A stretch of DNA of 64,000 bases from Pseudoclavibacter sp. Marseille-Q3772 (GTDB lineage: Bacteria; Actinomycetota; Actinomycetes; Actinomycetales; Microbacteriaceae), in NCBI RefSeq assembly GCF_916618895.1, contig NZ_OU745391.1, positions 1,945,014 to 2,009,013 of the forward strand, given 5' to 3'. The notes beneath the pieces are model-generated. The model searched no databases, had not been told where the DNA came from, and saw only the letters and a list, made by a program, of their open reading frames with translations. The number at the start of each line of letters is the position of its first letter. Positions within the stretch are counted from its first letter, which is position 1. Shown piece by piece: positions 16,629-24,656 of this stretch. A program made the position numbers and the translations under genes.

Positions 16629-17356
16629 GACCTTGAGACCAGTGCGCTTTTCGGCCTGGCGGATGAGGACCCTACGACATCGCCACCGGCACCCCGAACA
16701 AGCAGCAGCGTGTTCTGGTGCTCTGTCGGGCAGCCCGGCGCCGTCCGGGGGATCTGGCCGCGAAGGCGCTCGACCAGCTGCTGACGGCCCTGCGCGTGGA
16801 CGGAACGTTCGACAGCGCGGACCTGCAGACGAAGGAGCACGTGGACACGCTGCGCCGGGCGCTCGCCGCCCAGGGCGCGGTGCTCGACGACGAGGGGTGT
16901 CTTCAGGAGCACGCGCTCGCCCTGGAGACCGTCGGAAGGCAGGCTCTCGACGCGCAGCTTGCACGGCTGCGCCGCAACGTTGAGGACCCCGGTGCGCTCG
17001 TTGGTGGCGCCAAGGAGTTCCTGGAGTCGATCTGCGAGTTCGTGCTGGAGGAGCAGATGATGCTCCCGACAGGGAAATTCGACTTCGAGCCGCTGCTGCA
17101 TCTGGCGATGGAGCGGCTCGGACTCCAGCCCCAGTTCGTCGGCGCCTCGCAGCCTGGCGGCAAGTAGCTCCGCGCCATCTATCAGTCGGCCAAGACAACG
17201 GCTTCGACGATCAACGAGCTGCGCAACCTCCAGGGCACCGGCCACGGGAGGACGCTGTCCACGGGCATCAGCAAGGGGACCGGCCGCTACGTGATCCGCG
17301 AGGCGACGTACGTCGCGGAGCTGCTCCTGAGCATGCATGATCGGCAAATGGGTTGA
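16629..17356 (+). pseudogene. Abortive-infection (Abi_C-type) gene remnant
   Basis: Directly after the vsr stop, SALFGLADEDP is in one frame. It continues as PYDIATGTPNKQQRVLVLC in another after a C-run at 16670-16672 (one base missing), then runs to TAG 17165-17167. Beyond that stop the same frame carries LRAIYQSAKTTASTINELRN, LQGTGHGRT and REATYVAELLLSMHDRQ, ending at TGA 17354-17356. GGK...LR-x-I-x-x-S...LRN-x-x-G-x-GHG is the signature of the Abi_C domain found at the end of phage abortive-infection proteins. The N-terminal part is missing. At least three lesions (truncation, frameshift, nonsense) make this a true relic. Confidence 0.7.
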
Positions 17357-17609
17357 GGCTCCTGACAGCGCTCCCGGAAGGCACGAGCTAGGACGGCATG
17401 GTCGATGCGTCGCCAGCAGGTCGTCGGTGTGCGACGGTCTCAGCCGTAGTCCTCGCCGCGGTCGTCAGTCGTGGGCTGCGTTCCCTCCCTCTCGGCCAGG
17501 GCGGGGAGCGTAGGCGAGCGGATGCTTCCGCCCAGCGACGAGAGCTGCACGTTCCGCCTGGACGTGAGGTTGTCTACCGTGTCTCGGATGTCTCGGCGCA
17601 TGTAGCTCA

Positions 17610-18068
17610 TTAGCGATGGGCTTGATGTGCTTTCGGGAGTGCTCCGCGACTGTGCGTGTCGCGCCTCATGACACCGGCGGCGATCAAGTGCGTGCGGACC
17701 GTCCCCGCCGTGTAACCGAACCTGTCGCCCACACGCTCCAGTGAAGCCCCTTGTTCATACATAGACCGCATCAGCTGAATCTCGCAGCTGGACGGTGAGT
17801 GGTTACGGAGGACGACACCGCGTTCCCGAAGGAGACGAGAGAGCCGCTCATGTCCAAGACCCACCTGTCGGGCCACGGCTTTCAAGGACCCGCCGACAGC
17901 GTAAGCGGCCTCCGCTCGTTGAAGGACGTCTTCGGATGCTCCCGGTGCCTGCTGCAGTTGGCGCCTCCGATGGTGTGACGTGTGCGGTCTCGCGCGGATC
18001 GACCGGTGCGCTCGCACCATCTGAATCACCGGCGGGGCAAGTTTCGACAAGCCTTCCGCTAGGTCCAC
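17610..18068 (-). CDS. Helix-turn-helix protein, resolvase/recombinase-like C-terminal region
   Basis: 152 residues with two HTH-like units: GGSLKAVARQVGLGHERLSRLLRERG (about residues 60-85) and EQGASLERVGDRFGYTAGTVRTHLIAAGV (about 104-132), followed by MRRDTHSR. This resembles the C-terminal HTH segments attached to serine recombinases on actinobacterial mobile elements, but no catalytic recombinase domain is present. It may be a fragment. Its 5' end (VDLAEGLSKLAP, from a GTG) is the 37-bp direct repeat found again at 23578, so the true start is uncertain and may lie downstream. Confidence 0.45.
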   Translation of the reverse strand: MDLAEGLSKLAPPVIQMVRAHRSIRARPHTSHHRRRQLQQAPGASEDVLQRAEAAYAVGGSLKAVARQVGLGHERLSRLLRERGVVLRNHSPSSCEIQLMRSMYEQGASLERVGDRFGYTAGTVRTHLIAAGVMRRDTHSRGALPKAHQAHR

Positions 18069-18099
18069 GTAAGATGAGAAAATCGAAACTTGCCCCGCC
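18031..18099. repeat. 17-bp perfect inverted repeat around the direct repeat
   Basis: Arms 18031-18047 (GGCGGGGCAAGTTTCGA) and 18083-18099 (its exact reverse complement), with 35 bases between them. The left arm overlaps the 37-bp direct repeat and the right arm overlaps a terminator-like hairpin, so three related G/C-rich arms are packed into 80 bp. This could be a recombinase binding site or a processed hairpin; it is not explained by the IS3 element, which begins at about 18157. Confidence 0.7.
18032..18068 (+). repeat. 37-bp direct repeat, left copy
   Basis: Identical over all 37 bases to 23578-23614 and in the same orientation; flanking bases differ on both sides (G/C before, G/A after). 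The two copies enclose about 5.5 kb with two IS3 elements, an NAD(P)-binding protein, an EamA exporter and a LysR regulator. This arrangement fits an attachment-site duplication or a duplicated recombination target. Confidence 0.75.
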
Positions 18100-18121
18100 T
18101 GATGGCGGGGCAGTTTTGTTT
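18092..18121 (+). terminator. Rho-independent terminator-like hairpin
   Basis: Perfect 8-bp stem GCCCCGCC / GGCGGGGC with loop TGAT (18092-18111), followed by AGTTTTGTTT. The U-tract is on the + strand, but no + gene ends just upstream, so it may be a leftover of a rearranged locus or part of the recombination site above. Confidence 0.55.
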
Positions 18122-18224
18122 CTGCGGTGACTTTGGCCGGGGCGTTGATGCTGGCGTGGGCTTACCCTCGTGATGTTGCCACCTGAGATGGCGGGTCGTG
18201 GTGGCCTGCGGGAGGGTTGTCGTC

Positions 18225-18543
18225 ATGGCAAAGCGGAAGAGGTATACGCCGGGGTATCGTCGGGAGGCTGCGGCTCTGGTGCTGGATGGATACCGATCGT
18301 CCGATCGCGCATGTGGTCGAGGAGATCGGCGTGGGCGCGCAGTTGCTGGGTCGCTGGGTCCAGCAAGAGCGCGAGCGCCGCGATCCACCACCGGGACCGA
18401 AAGTGCCGTTGGCGGCCGAGGAACGCGAGGAGCTAAAGCAGCTGCGGCGGCGGGTCCACGAGCTGGAGCAGGACAACGAGTTCTTGGGAAAAGCAGCCGC
18501 CTTCTTCGCGTCGAAGCCACCTCGTCGGAACGGTTCGAGTTGA
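18225..18543 (+). pseudogene. IS3-family transposase orfA, frameshifted by 4-bp duplication
   Basis: Starts MAKRKRYTPGYRREAAALVLD (an HTH_Tnp_1-type beginning), then loses frame at a tandem GGAT GGAT (18284-18291). Removing one GGAT joins it to TDRPIAHVVEEIGVGAQLLG and the leucine-zipper-like segment ELKQLRRRVHELEQDNEFL, ending at 18543. OrfA supplies the DNA-binding half of the OrfAB transposase. Confidence 0.75.
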
Positions 18544-18578
18544 TGGATGCGCAGTAGGCGAACTTCGAGATCACACGG

Positions 18579-19447
18579 ATGGCCAGGTTGCTGGGCGTGA
18601 CCCGTCAGGGTTATTACGCCTGGTGCAAGCACCGGGAGTCCGGTCCGGGCCCGCGGGCTCGGCGGCGGGAGGTGGTCGATCAGGCGGTGCGCGAGGCCTT
18701 CCATGCCTCCGATGATGTCTACGGGCCCCGAGGATCACCCGCGAGCTCGCCGCCAAGGGCGTGGTAGTCGACCGCAAGACGGTCGCGGCATCGATGCGCA
18801 GGCACGGCCTGGAGGGCATCAGTCCGAGCATGTTCACCCCGGTGACCACGATCCAAGACCCCGCAGCGACGGGTTTCGCAGATCATGCCCAGCGGCAGTG
18901 GGATCAGGGGTGTCTCAATGCGGTCTGGACCAGCAACATCACCTACCTGCGCACAGGCGAGGGATGGCTCTACCTCGCGGCGGTCTGTGACGGTCACTCC
19001 CGGCGCGTGCTGGGGTGGGCCATGGACGAGTGCCAGGACGCCGGTCTCGTGGACCGGGCGCTGCGCATGGCCCACACCCTGCGCGGCACCGTCCCCGACG
19101 GTCTCGTGTCCCACGCTGATCGCGGCACCCAATACACCTCGCAGACGCTGTTCGAGACCTGCGAAGAACTGGTGATCCTGCAGTCGATGGGACGGACCGG
19201 GGTGTGCTGGGACAACGCGATGGCCGAGTCGTTCTGGGTCACGCTGAAAACCGAGTTCTACGACCGGCGTTCCTGGTCAACCCGGGCCGAAGCCCGCCGC
19301 GAGATCGCTCGCTGGATCGAGATCGTCTACAACCGTCGCCGGCTGCACTCCAGCTTCGACTACACCAGCCCGGTCGCGTTCGAGAACACCATCAAGCACC
19401 GCCAGACCAAAACCGAAGAACACACTGATCAAGCCCAAGCAGCTTGA
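18579..19447 (+). pseudogene. IS3-family transposase orfB, frameshifted and lacking a catalytic Asp
   Basis: Begins MARLLGVTRQGYYAWCKH. It loses frame near CGAGGA 18729-18734 (one base missing; expected GVYGPRRITRELAAKGVV) and continues from VVVDRKTVAASMRRHGLEG to 19447. The integrase core has the second Asp (HADRGTQYTS) and the Glu (NAMAESFWVTLKTEF). The first catalytic position, normally Asp in W-T-x-D-I-T-Y, is Asn (TSNITYL, codon 18935-18937). With a frameshift and a lost catalytic residue, this transposase is dead. Confidence 0.8.
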
Positions 19448-19506
19448 TCAACCGTCAACAACTTGCGGGCAAGCCCAGCTTTTGAATTTAGGCGTATCAG
19501 TGCAGA

Positions 19507-20151
19507 TTACATCGGGCTGGAGACGACCGTAAAGTGTTGTTCGCCAGAGGGGTGCTCGATTTCATCGAGTACGGCGATAGCGAAATCCGCGGCACTGATC
19601 ATGGAAGTACCATCGGGATTTACGAGAAGAATGTCATTGCCGCGTCGATAAGTGCCGGTTCGGTTTCCCCGTTCGAAGAGAGCTGGAGGGCTGATATAGG
19701 TCCAGTTCTGATTCGAGTGTTCGCGGCATGCTTCGAATTGTTCCAAGCTAGCGCTGGCAATGGGTACCCACTCTTGCGGAACGAATGCACGATCGTCGAT
19801 TGCGCGTTGCGAGGGGTTGTTGGGGGAGCGGAGCGGGGCCGAACCACCTATGACGAACATGGGGGTACCCGTCGTCTTGGCCGCGTTCAGGGCAGATTCG
19901 GTGAGATCCACGATTTCCTGCTCTCGGCCCGGCGGCATACGCACGGTTAGCACTGCTGAGTCCGCCGTCGTCAAGAGGCGCTCGACCTTTGAAGTGTCCG
20001 CGACATCGATCTGCACCGGAGTGAGTCGTTCGTGATGCATGGTGTCTCGTCGTGTTCGTGCGCCTGCCGTGATGTGGTGACCGCGGCGAAGTCCTTCCTT
20101 GACGATCTCGCTACCAGCCATGCCGGTGGCGCCGAAGACTGTGATTCTCAA
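19507..20151 (-). CDS. NAD(P)-binding protein, NmrA/atypical SDR-like
   Basis: 214 residues from a TTG (complement of 20149-20151), preceded by GAAAGGAAA and overlapping the EamA stop by 4 bases (TTGA). It starts LRITVFGATGMAGSEIVKEGL, a Rossmann GATGxxG dinucleotide-binding loop. Substrate-side motifs are unlike classical SDRs: no YxxxK is apparent, and instead FVIGGSAPLRSP and NWTYISPPALF resemble NmrA/YwnB-type NAD(P)H-binding proteins. The enzyme activity is not known. Co-translation with an EamA exporter and divergence from a LysR gene suggest a small inducible locus for export or redox handling of a metabolite. Confidence 0.75.
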   Translation of the reverse strand: MRITVFGATGMAGSEIVKEGLRRGHHITAGARTRRDTMHHERLTPVQIDVADTSKVERLLTTADSAVLTVRMPPGREQEIVDLTESALNAAKTTGTPMFVIGGSAPLRSPNNPSQRAIDDRAFVPQEWVPIASASLEQFEACREHSNQNWTYISPPALFERGNRTGTYRRGNDILLVNPDGTSMISAADFAIAVLDEIEHPSGEQHFTVVSSPM

Positions 20152-21047
20152 GTGGTTTCCTTTCGCTGGGTGGGTTTGGGGAGCTGTCCGGCAACGAGTG
20201 CTGTCAACGCTGTGGCGAATCCGGCCAGTTGGAGGAGGGTGAGAGATTCGCCTGCGATGAGTGCGCCGAGAAGTGCAGCAGTCAGCGGGGACAGCAGTCC
20301 GAGCAGCGCGGTGGGTGTGACGGAGAGGTGGCCGATGCCGGCGAACCAGATGGTGTAGGTGAGCAGGGCGCCGATCAGACCGAGCCAGGCGTAGCCGGCC
20401 CATGCGCTTGCATCGATGTCTTGGGGGATACCGTCGAAGGCGAGCGCGGGGATCGCGAGTAGGAGGCCTGCCGCGGTGAGTTGCCAACCAGCCATGCCGA
20501 TGGCGCTGAGATCGTGGGGGCGTCCCCATTTCTTGGTGAGGACGACACCGGTCCCCATGGATGCGGCACCTGCTAGTCCGGCAAGGACGCCGATCGGATC
20601 GAGTGCTGCCTCTGGGCCGAGCACGACCATGCCCACGCCAGCCATGCCGGTGATGCCCCACCACAGGCGCCATCCTGAGAGTCGCTCGTGCAGGATGAGG
20701 ACCGCGAGGAAGGCGATCACGATGGGCTGGACAGCGCTCAGTGTCGCGGCAACTCCTCCAGGTAATCGTTGGGCGGCGACGAACAGCAGGGGGAAGAACG
20801 CTGCCATGTTCAAGCCCCCGAGTGCGAGGCTCTTCCACCACCAGTGCCCACGCGGGAGCTGGCGCGACAGCACTAGTGCGATGAGCCCGGGCGGCAGGGT
20901 GCGCATGAACGCAGCAAAGACGGGGTGTCCGTCCGGCAGGAGGTGTGTGGTGACTATATAGGTCGTTCCCCACACCATCGGCGCCACCGCGGTCAGGACA
21001 ACCCACCCGGCCTGCCTCCCCTTGAGGATCTGTTCGCTTGCTGCCAT
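20148..21047 (-). CDS. EamA/DMT-superfamily transporter
   Basis: About 299 residues from the ATG at 21047 (MAASEQILKGRQ); the upstream in-frame ATG at 21107 would run into the divergent LysR region. About ten membrane helices arranged as two EamA repeats. The first contains APMVWGTTYIVTTHLLPDGHP, the second starts around GVLAGLAGAASMGTGVVLTKKWG. Members export amino acids, metabolites or drugs (RhtA/YdcZ-like). It is divergent from the LysR gene with an 80-bp spacer and is probably activated by it. Confidence 0.82.
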   Translation of the reverse strand: MAASEQILKGRQAGWVVLTAVAPMVWGTTYIVTTHLLPDGHPVFAAFMRTLPPGLIALVLSRQLPRGHWWWKSLALGGLNMAAFFPLLFVAAQRLPGGVAATLSAVQPIVIAFLAVLILHERLSGWRLWWGITGMAGVGMVVLGPEAALDPIGVLAGLAGAASMGTGVVLTKKWGRPHDLSAIGMAGWQLTAAGLLLAIPALAFDGIPQDIDASAWAGYAWLGLIGALLTYTIWFAGIGHLSVTPTALLGLLSPLTAALLGALIAGESLTLLQLAGFATALTALVAGQLPKPTQRKETT

Positions 21048-21126
21048 GACATCAAGCCTGTCGGCTGATCGGGGATGAGTCCAACACATGCTTGTCATGG
21101 CAGCCATGCGTGGGCATCATGGATGT

Positions 21127-22002
21127 GTGGAGTTGCAACAGATGCGGTACACGGTCGCCGTCGCAGAGGAGCGCAGTTTCACCAAGGCAGCTGAACGGTG
21201 CTTTGTGGTGCAGTCAGCGCTAAGTCATCAGATCAAGGCACTGGAACGGGAGCTTGGCGTGCAGCTGTTCGCGCGCACATCGCGTCGTGTCGAGCTCACC
21301 GCTGCGGGGGAGGCCTTCGTGGCCGGTGCCCGGGAAGCACTGCAGGCCACCGAACGTGCCATGGTGAATGCCGCTGCGGCCGAGGGTGAGGTGCGCGGCA
21401 CCCTCACCATCGGCGTGATCCCGACCGTCACCGCGATCGACATTCCAGCCGTGCTCGCGGAGTTTCATGCCATACATCCCGCTGTGCGGGTGCGTCTTCG
21501 TGGCGGTGGCAGCGAGCAATTCGTCAACGACATTCGTGCAGGGCAACTCGACGTCGCCTTCTTGGGGCTCGCCGAGTGCACCCCACCCCAAGGGATCGCC
21601 TTCCGCGAACTCTCTCACGAGATGCTCGTGGCGGCGCTACCAACGAACCACCACCTGGCGCGCCGCAAGCGTCTCAAGCTCGAAGAGCTTGCCGATGAGA
21701 CCTTCGTCGATTTCCCCAGCGGGTCTGCAGGGCGCGCCCAAGGCGACCTCGCCTTCGAGGCTGCGGGCTTGCAACGTGATGTCGCCTTTGAAGCCATGAC
21801 CACCGACCTGATCATCGGTCTTATCCGCAACGAGCTTGCCGTCGGCCTGCTTTCCGTGCACGTCGTCCCAGACGACCCAGGAGTGGTCGCAGTCCAACTT
21901 GTCGATGGCCCACGGAGGGTCGAATACCTGGCCTGGAACGAGTTCAATCCCAGCCCCGCCATCAGAGCTTTCCTCAAGATGGTTACGGAAAGATGTGCGT
22001 GA
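21127..22002 (+). CDS. LysR-family transcriptional regulator
   Basis: 291 residues from GTG 21127 (VELQQMRYTVAVAEERSF). The winged HTH is near residues 17-40 (FTKAAERCFVVQSALSHQIKALE), followed by the linker helix and a periplasmic-binding-like effector domain (TLTIGVIPTVTAIDIP...). The start is placed here because family proteins begin M-E-L-x-Q-L-R-Y. It is divergently oriented to the EamA gene. The spacer contains CATGACA...TGTCATG-type half-sites that could be its binding region. Effector unknown. Confidence 0.85.
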   Translation: MELQQMRYTVAVAEERSFTKAAERCFVVQSALSHQIKALERELGVQLFARTSRRVELTAAGEAFVAGAREALQATERAMVNAAAAEGEVRGTLTIGVIPTVTAIDIPAVLAEFHAIHPAVRVRLRGGGSEQFVNDIRAGQLDVAFLGLAECTPPQGIAFRELSHEMLVAALPTNHHLARRKRLKLEELADETFVDFPSGSAGRAQGDLAFEAAGLQRDVAFEAMTTDLIIGLIRNELAVGLLSVHVVPDDPGVVAVQLVDGPRRVEYLAWNEFNPSPAIRAFLKMVTERCA

Positions 22003-22217
22003 TCGTCTGAACCATGAGGCACTGCCTCCAGCGATTATCGCTCCAACTTCAGATCCGATTCTCTACCCCCATTGAGGCTGCGCTTTCTATGGGGTGAGAA
22101 TTCCGGAGAAGCTAGGGGCACGGGCTGTACTTCGGGATCATGCTGGTCCCCGCTCCAAGGTAGTGCCTTGACTGTTTGGCTATCGGGACTGCTGCACGAA
22201 CAGGTGACAGTGGTTAG

Positions 22218-23118
22218 TCACGCAGCCTGAATAGCTGGCGTGGTCATGATTGTCTCGAACTCGATCGGGGTCAACCGGCCGAGACGGTTTTGACGACGAC
22301 GTCGGTGGTAGGTCCGCTCGATCCAGGTCACGATCGCGATCTGCAGGTCTTCACGGGTAGCCCATGAGCGGCGGTCGAGGACGCTCTTCTGTTAGCAGTG
22401 CGAAGAACGATTCCATGGCGGCGTTATCGCCGCAGGCGCCGACTCTGCCCATGGATCCGACCATGTCGTGACGGTTCAGGGCGTGCACGAATTTCCGGCT
22501 CCTGAATTGAGATCCTCGATCGGTGTGAACTACGCATCCGGCGACGTCACCTCGTCGGGCGACGGCGCTGTTCAGGGCCGTGGCAGCCAGATGTGACTTC
22601 ATCCGCGAGTCGATGGAGTACCCGACGATCCGGTTGGAGTAGACGTCCTTGAACGCGCACACGTAGAGCTTTCCTTCACTTGGCCAGTGCTCCGTGATGT
22701 CCCCGATCCAGAGCCGGGTCGGCCCGTCGGCGCTGAATTCGTGCCGGGTGCGGCCCTTCTCATCGGTGACGGCGCAGAGGTCGTCGTGGACCGGTGGTCC
22801 GGGCTTCTTGAATCCGCTCTTGCGCTTCCCGAACACTGACCACCAGCCGTTGCTGGAGCAGATCTTCCACGCGGTGCGTGGCGTCATCAGCTCGCCGGCG
22901 TCGCGGGCCTTGTCAACGAGGAACCGGTAGCCGAACTCGGGGTCGTCTCGGTGGGCGTCGAACAGGGCGTTGGCGCGGTAGGCCTCGTCGAGTTCGGCGG
23001 TCGTGATCGGGTTCTCGAGCCAGCGGCAGTAGGGCTGACGGGCGATCTTGAGCACCCGGCACGTCACCGTCACGGGGATCCCATCGGCGGCAAGGTCGCG
23101 GACGAGCGGGTAGCTCAT
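22218..23118 (-). pseudogene. IS3-family transposase orfB, frameshifted near C-terminus
   Basis: Starts MSYPLVRDLAADGIPV at 23118, its ATG overlapping the orfA stop (ATGA). The integrase core is complete: RLWIGDITEHW (Asp), VVHTDRGSQFRSRKF (Asp), CGDNAAMESFFALL (Glu). Just after the Glu one extra base (T at about 22392 on the + strand) diverts the frame to a premature stop at 22351. Removing it gives QKSVLDRRSWATREDLQIA and the basic tail HRRRRQNRLGRLTPIEFE, ending at 22218. Confidence 0.82.
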
Positions 23119-23429
23119 TTTCCCGGCAGATGAGCTTGGGAGAAGTAGGCCGTGGACCGCCGCAGGACCTCGACTTCTTGTTCAAGGGTCTTGATCCGCT
23201 TCTTCGCTTCCCGCAGCTCAGCCGACTGCACGGCGGTGGTCCCGGGGCGTTCACCGTCTTCGATGTCGGCCTTCTTCATCCACGAGTACAGCGTCGTGAC
23301 GTGGATCCCGAAGTCCTTGGCGATCTGGGAGAGCTCAACACCGGGCTCACGGTTCCTGGCGACGCGAACCACATCGTCGTGGAACTCCTTGGGGTACGGC
23401 TTCGCCACGGGGACATCCTTCCAGCCCAA
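23115..23429 (-). CDS. IS3-family transposase orfA
   Basis: 104 residues, or about 97 from an internal GTG at 23408, which begins with the more typical VAKPYPKEF. HTH: VELSQIAKDFGIHVTTLYSWMKKAD (about residues 31-55), then a coiled coil AELREAKKRIKTLEQEVEVLRR used for multimerisation with OrfB. Intact. Translation of orfB is probably coupled through the ATGA overlap. Confidence 0.82.
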   Translation of the reverse strand: MGWKDVPVAKPYPKEFHDDVVRVARNREPGVELSQIAKDFGIHVTTLYSWMKKADIEDGERPGTTAVQSAELREAKKRIKTLEQEVEVLRRSTAYFSQAHLPGK

Positions 23430-23577
23430 CCATCTGGTTAGGACCTGTCGGTGTCACCTATCCGTGCAGCAGTCCCCAGCCTCGTCCGGTCGAGACAGCT
23501 AAAGGAAGCTACGTCTCTATAAGTGTGGACACGCACGCCTCCGAATTGCCCTGTGGCTCGCGACCATCCGCGCCAGC

Positions 23578-23614
23578 GCGGGGCAAGTTTCGACAAGCCT
23601 TCCGCTAGGTCCAC
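23578..23614 (+). repeat. 37-bp direct repeat, right copy
   Basis: Exact copy of 18032-18068. It stands alone between the second IS3 element and the vapC stop, without the inverted partner arm found at the left copy. With the left copy it could mark the ends of a 5.5-kb inserted segment. Confidence 0.75.
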
Positions 23615-23662
23615 AACGGCTATTGCCCCACGCGTGGCGCTGCGTGGCTGGGTCGTGAGTTA

Positions 23663-24091
23663 TCAGCCGCGGACGGGGTTGACCCAGTGAAGTCCGGGGA
23701 AGCGGGCGAAGTCGGTGTCAAAGGAGCAGATGCTGGTGCCGTGTTCGATGGCAAGAGCCGCGAGGTGGGCGTCCGTGACGAGGTTCCCTTGTAGGTTACC
23801 GTCGGTGAGGAGTTGTCCGAGGATGTCACGGTGGCGGCTCCCAGGAACAGGCACCCAGGCCTGGTCGGCGTCAAGCCAGTCGGTGATGTAGCTCCACGCG
23901 TCCGCCGGGGCGAGAGGGTTCTCGGACACGCGGGGGTGGGTGATGATGCGTTGAAAGGCCATCAACGATACCCACGGCAGTCCGACGCGCTCGACGCCGT
24001 TCATTGCCTCGTCCAGCCAGGTCCGGGCAGCGGCGTGAAAATGTGCCCGGTCATCGACGGCGTAAAGCAGAACGTTCGCGTCGACAATCAC
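23663..24091 (-). CDS. VapC-type PIN-domain ribonuclease toxin
   Basis: 142 residues. PIN-domain acidic residues: MIVDANVLLYAVD (Asp4), a Glu/Asp cluster around residues 90-120 including LVTDAHLAALAIEHG, and CSFDTDFARFPG at the end. The TTDxDF-like C-terminal motif is typical of actinobacterial VapC toxins that cut tRNA or rRNA. The start overlaps the antitoxin stop by 4 bases. It lies at the edge of the accessory region and may stabilise it. Confidence 0.88.
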   Translation of the reverse strand: MIVDANVLLYAVDDRAHFHAAARTWLDEAMNGVERVGLPWVSLMAFQRIITHPRVSENPLAPADAWSYITDWLDADQAWVPVPGSRHRDILGQLLTDGNLQGNLVTDAHLAALAIEHGTSICSFDTDFARFPGLHWVNPVRG

Positions 24092-24327
24092 TGGGCATCC
24101 TTAGCGTCGTACTGATCGAGCAACTCCAGGGTGTCGGCGATGTCGGAAACGTCGACCTTCAACCCGACACTTGCCGTCCGCTGCCGGAACCGCGCAGGTG
24201 CTTGCTTATGGTTCAAGCCCGCGCGGGCGAGTTCGTTGACGGCTTCACCCAGGCCGATGTGGCGCTCTCTGCGTAGGTGTTCCGCTGCCGCCGCAACCTC
24301 TGGGTCGAGTCGTATGGTCGTCCTCAT
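24088..24327 (-). CDS. VapB-type ribbon-helix-helix antitoxin
   Basis: 79 residues starting MRTTIRLDPEVAAAAEHLRRE, the beta strand plus helix of a ribbon-helix-helix DNA-binding domain. The C-terminal part (VDVSDIADTLELLDQYD) is acidic and would wrap the toxin. It is first gene of the pair, overlaps vapC by 4 bases, and would repress its own promoter through the palindrome at 24340-24352. Confidence 0.85.
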   Translation of the reverse strand: MRTTIRLDPEVAAAAEHLRRERHIGLGEAVNELARAGLNHKQAPARFRQRTASVGLKVDVSDIADTLELLDQYDAKDAQ

Positions 24328-24339
24328 ATCGGCAGCATA

Positions 24340-24352
24340 ACATCAGAGATGT
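24340..24352. promoter_or_regulatory. Candidate VapB operator palindrome
   Basis: ACATC-AGA-GATGT, a perfect 5-bp inverted repeat 12 bp upstream of the vapB start codon, the usual position for autoregulation by the antitoxin. Short, so it could be chance. Confidence 0.4.
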
Positions 24353-24646
24353 AAGCAAGCTGCATCAGTGATGCCAAGAGGTCGGTTCTCATGCGAAACG
24401 CGCCCAAAGTCCTTTCCTCGCCACCAGTGACGAGGAAGCAAGAGGCGTGGGTTGATCGGCTCCACCACATTCGATCGCGGCATTTGCGCTTCGGGGGGAT
24501 GAGGACCCCGTGTGGGCCCCGCTCGCGGAGGCTCGGCGTGTCGGCAGCAGGTCGTTGCTCCAGTCATTCTGCGGCCGTATTTCCAGGGCGTTGCCGTCGT
24601 GCGTCACCTTCAGCACTTATAGTGAATTGACGGCTAGCTTCCCAAC
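24353..24646. other. Intergenic segment without recognisable gene
   Basis: About 290 bp between vapB and the next gene. I see no convincing reading frame or known element. The ORF on the minus strand (24389-24616) has no recognisable similarity and no ribosome-binding site. The right end carries TTATAGTGAATTGAC just before the RBS of the following gene. This is probably the junction between accessory and core DNA. Confidence 0.4.
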
Positions 24647-24656
24647 GGAGAGAGAT

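Larger units (their letters stand above)
18157..19477 (+). mobile_element. IS3-family insertion sequence, degenerate
   Basis: Imperfect inverted repeats beginning TGGGCTT-x-CCC at 18157-18180 and 19454-19477 (about 18 of 24 identical) enclose orfA and orfB of an IS3-type element, about 1.32 kb. No target duplication is visible. Both reading frames are broken (see the two pseudogenes), so it cannot move by itself. Confidence 0.7.
22185..23476 (-). mobile_element. IS3-family insertion sequence (second)
   Basis: Terminal inverted repeats of 25 bp (GGGACTGCTGCACG, two variable bases, AGGTGACA, 23 of 25 identical) at 22185-22209 and 23452-23476 enclose orfA and orfB on the minus strand. About 1.29 kb. 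It is unrelated in sequence to the IS3 element at 18157. No target duplication is seen. Confidence 0.8.

Noticed and set aside
16622..17347. 241-codon minus-strand frame
   Set aside because: Antisense to the Abi_C remnant, whose GTGHGRT signature on the + strand decides the direction.
24389..24616. 75-codon minus-strand frame between vapB and the membrane gene
   Set aside because: No similarity I can recognise, no ribosome-binding site and no conserved-looking motif.
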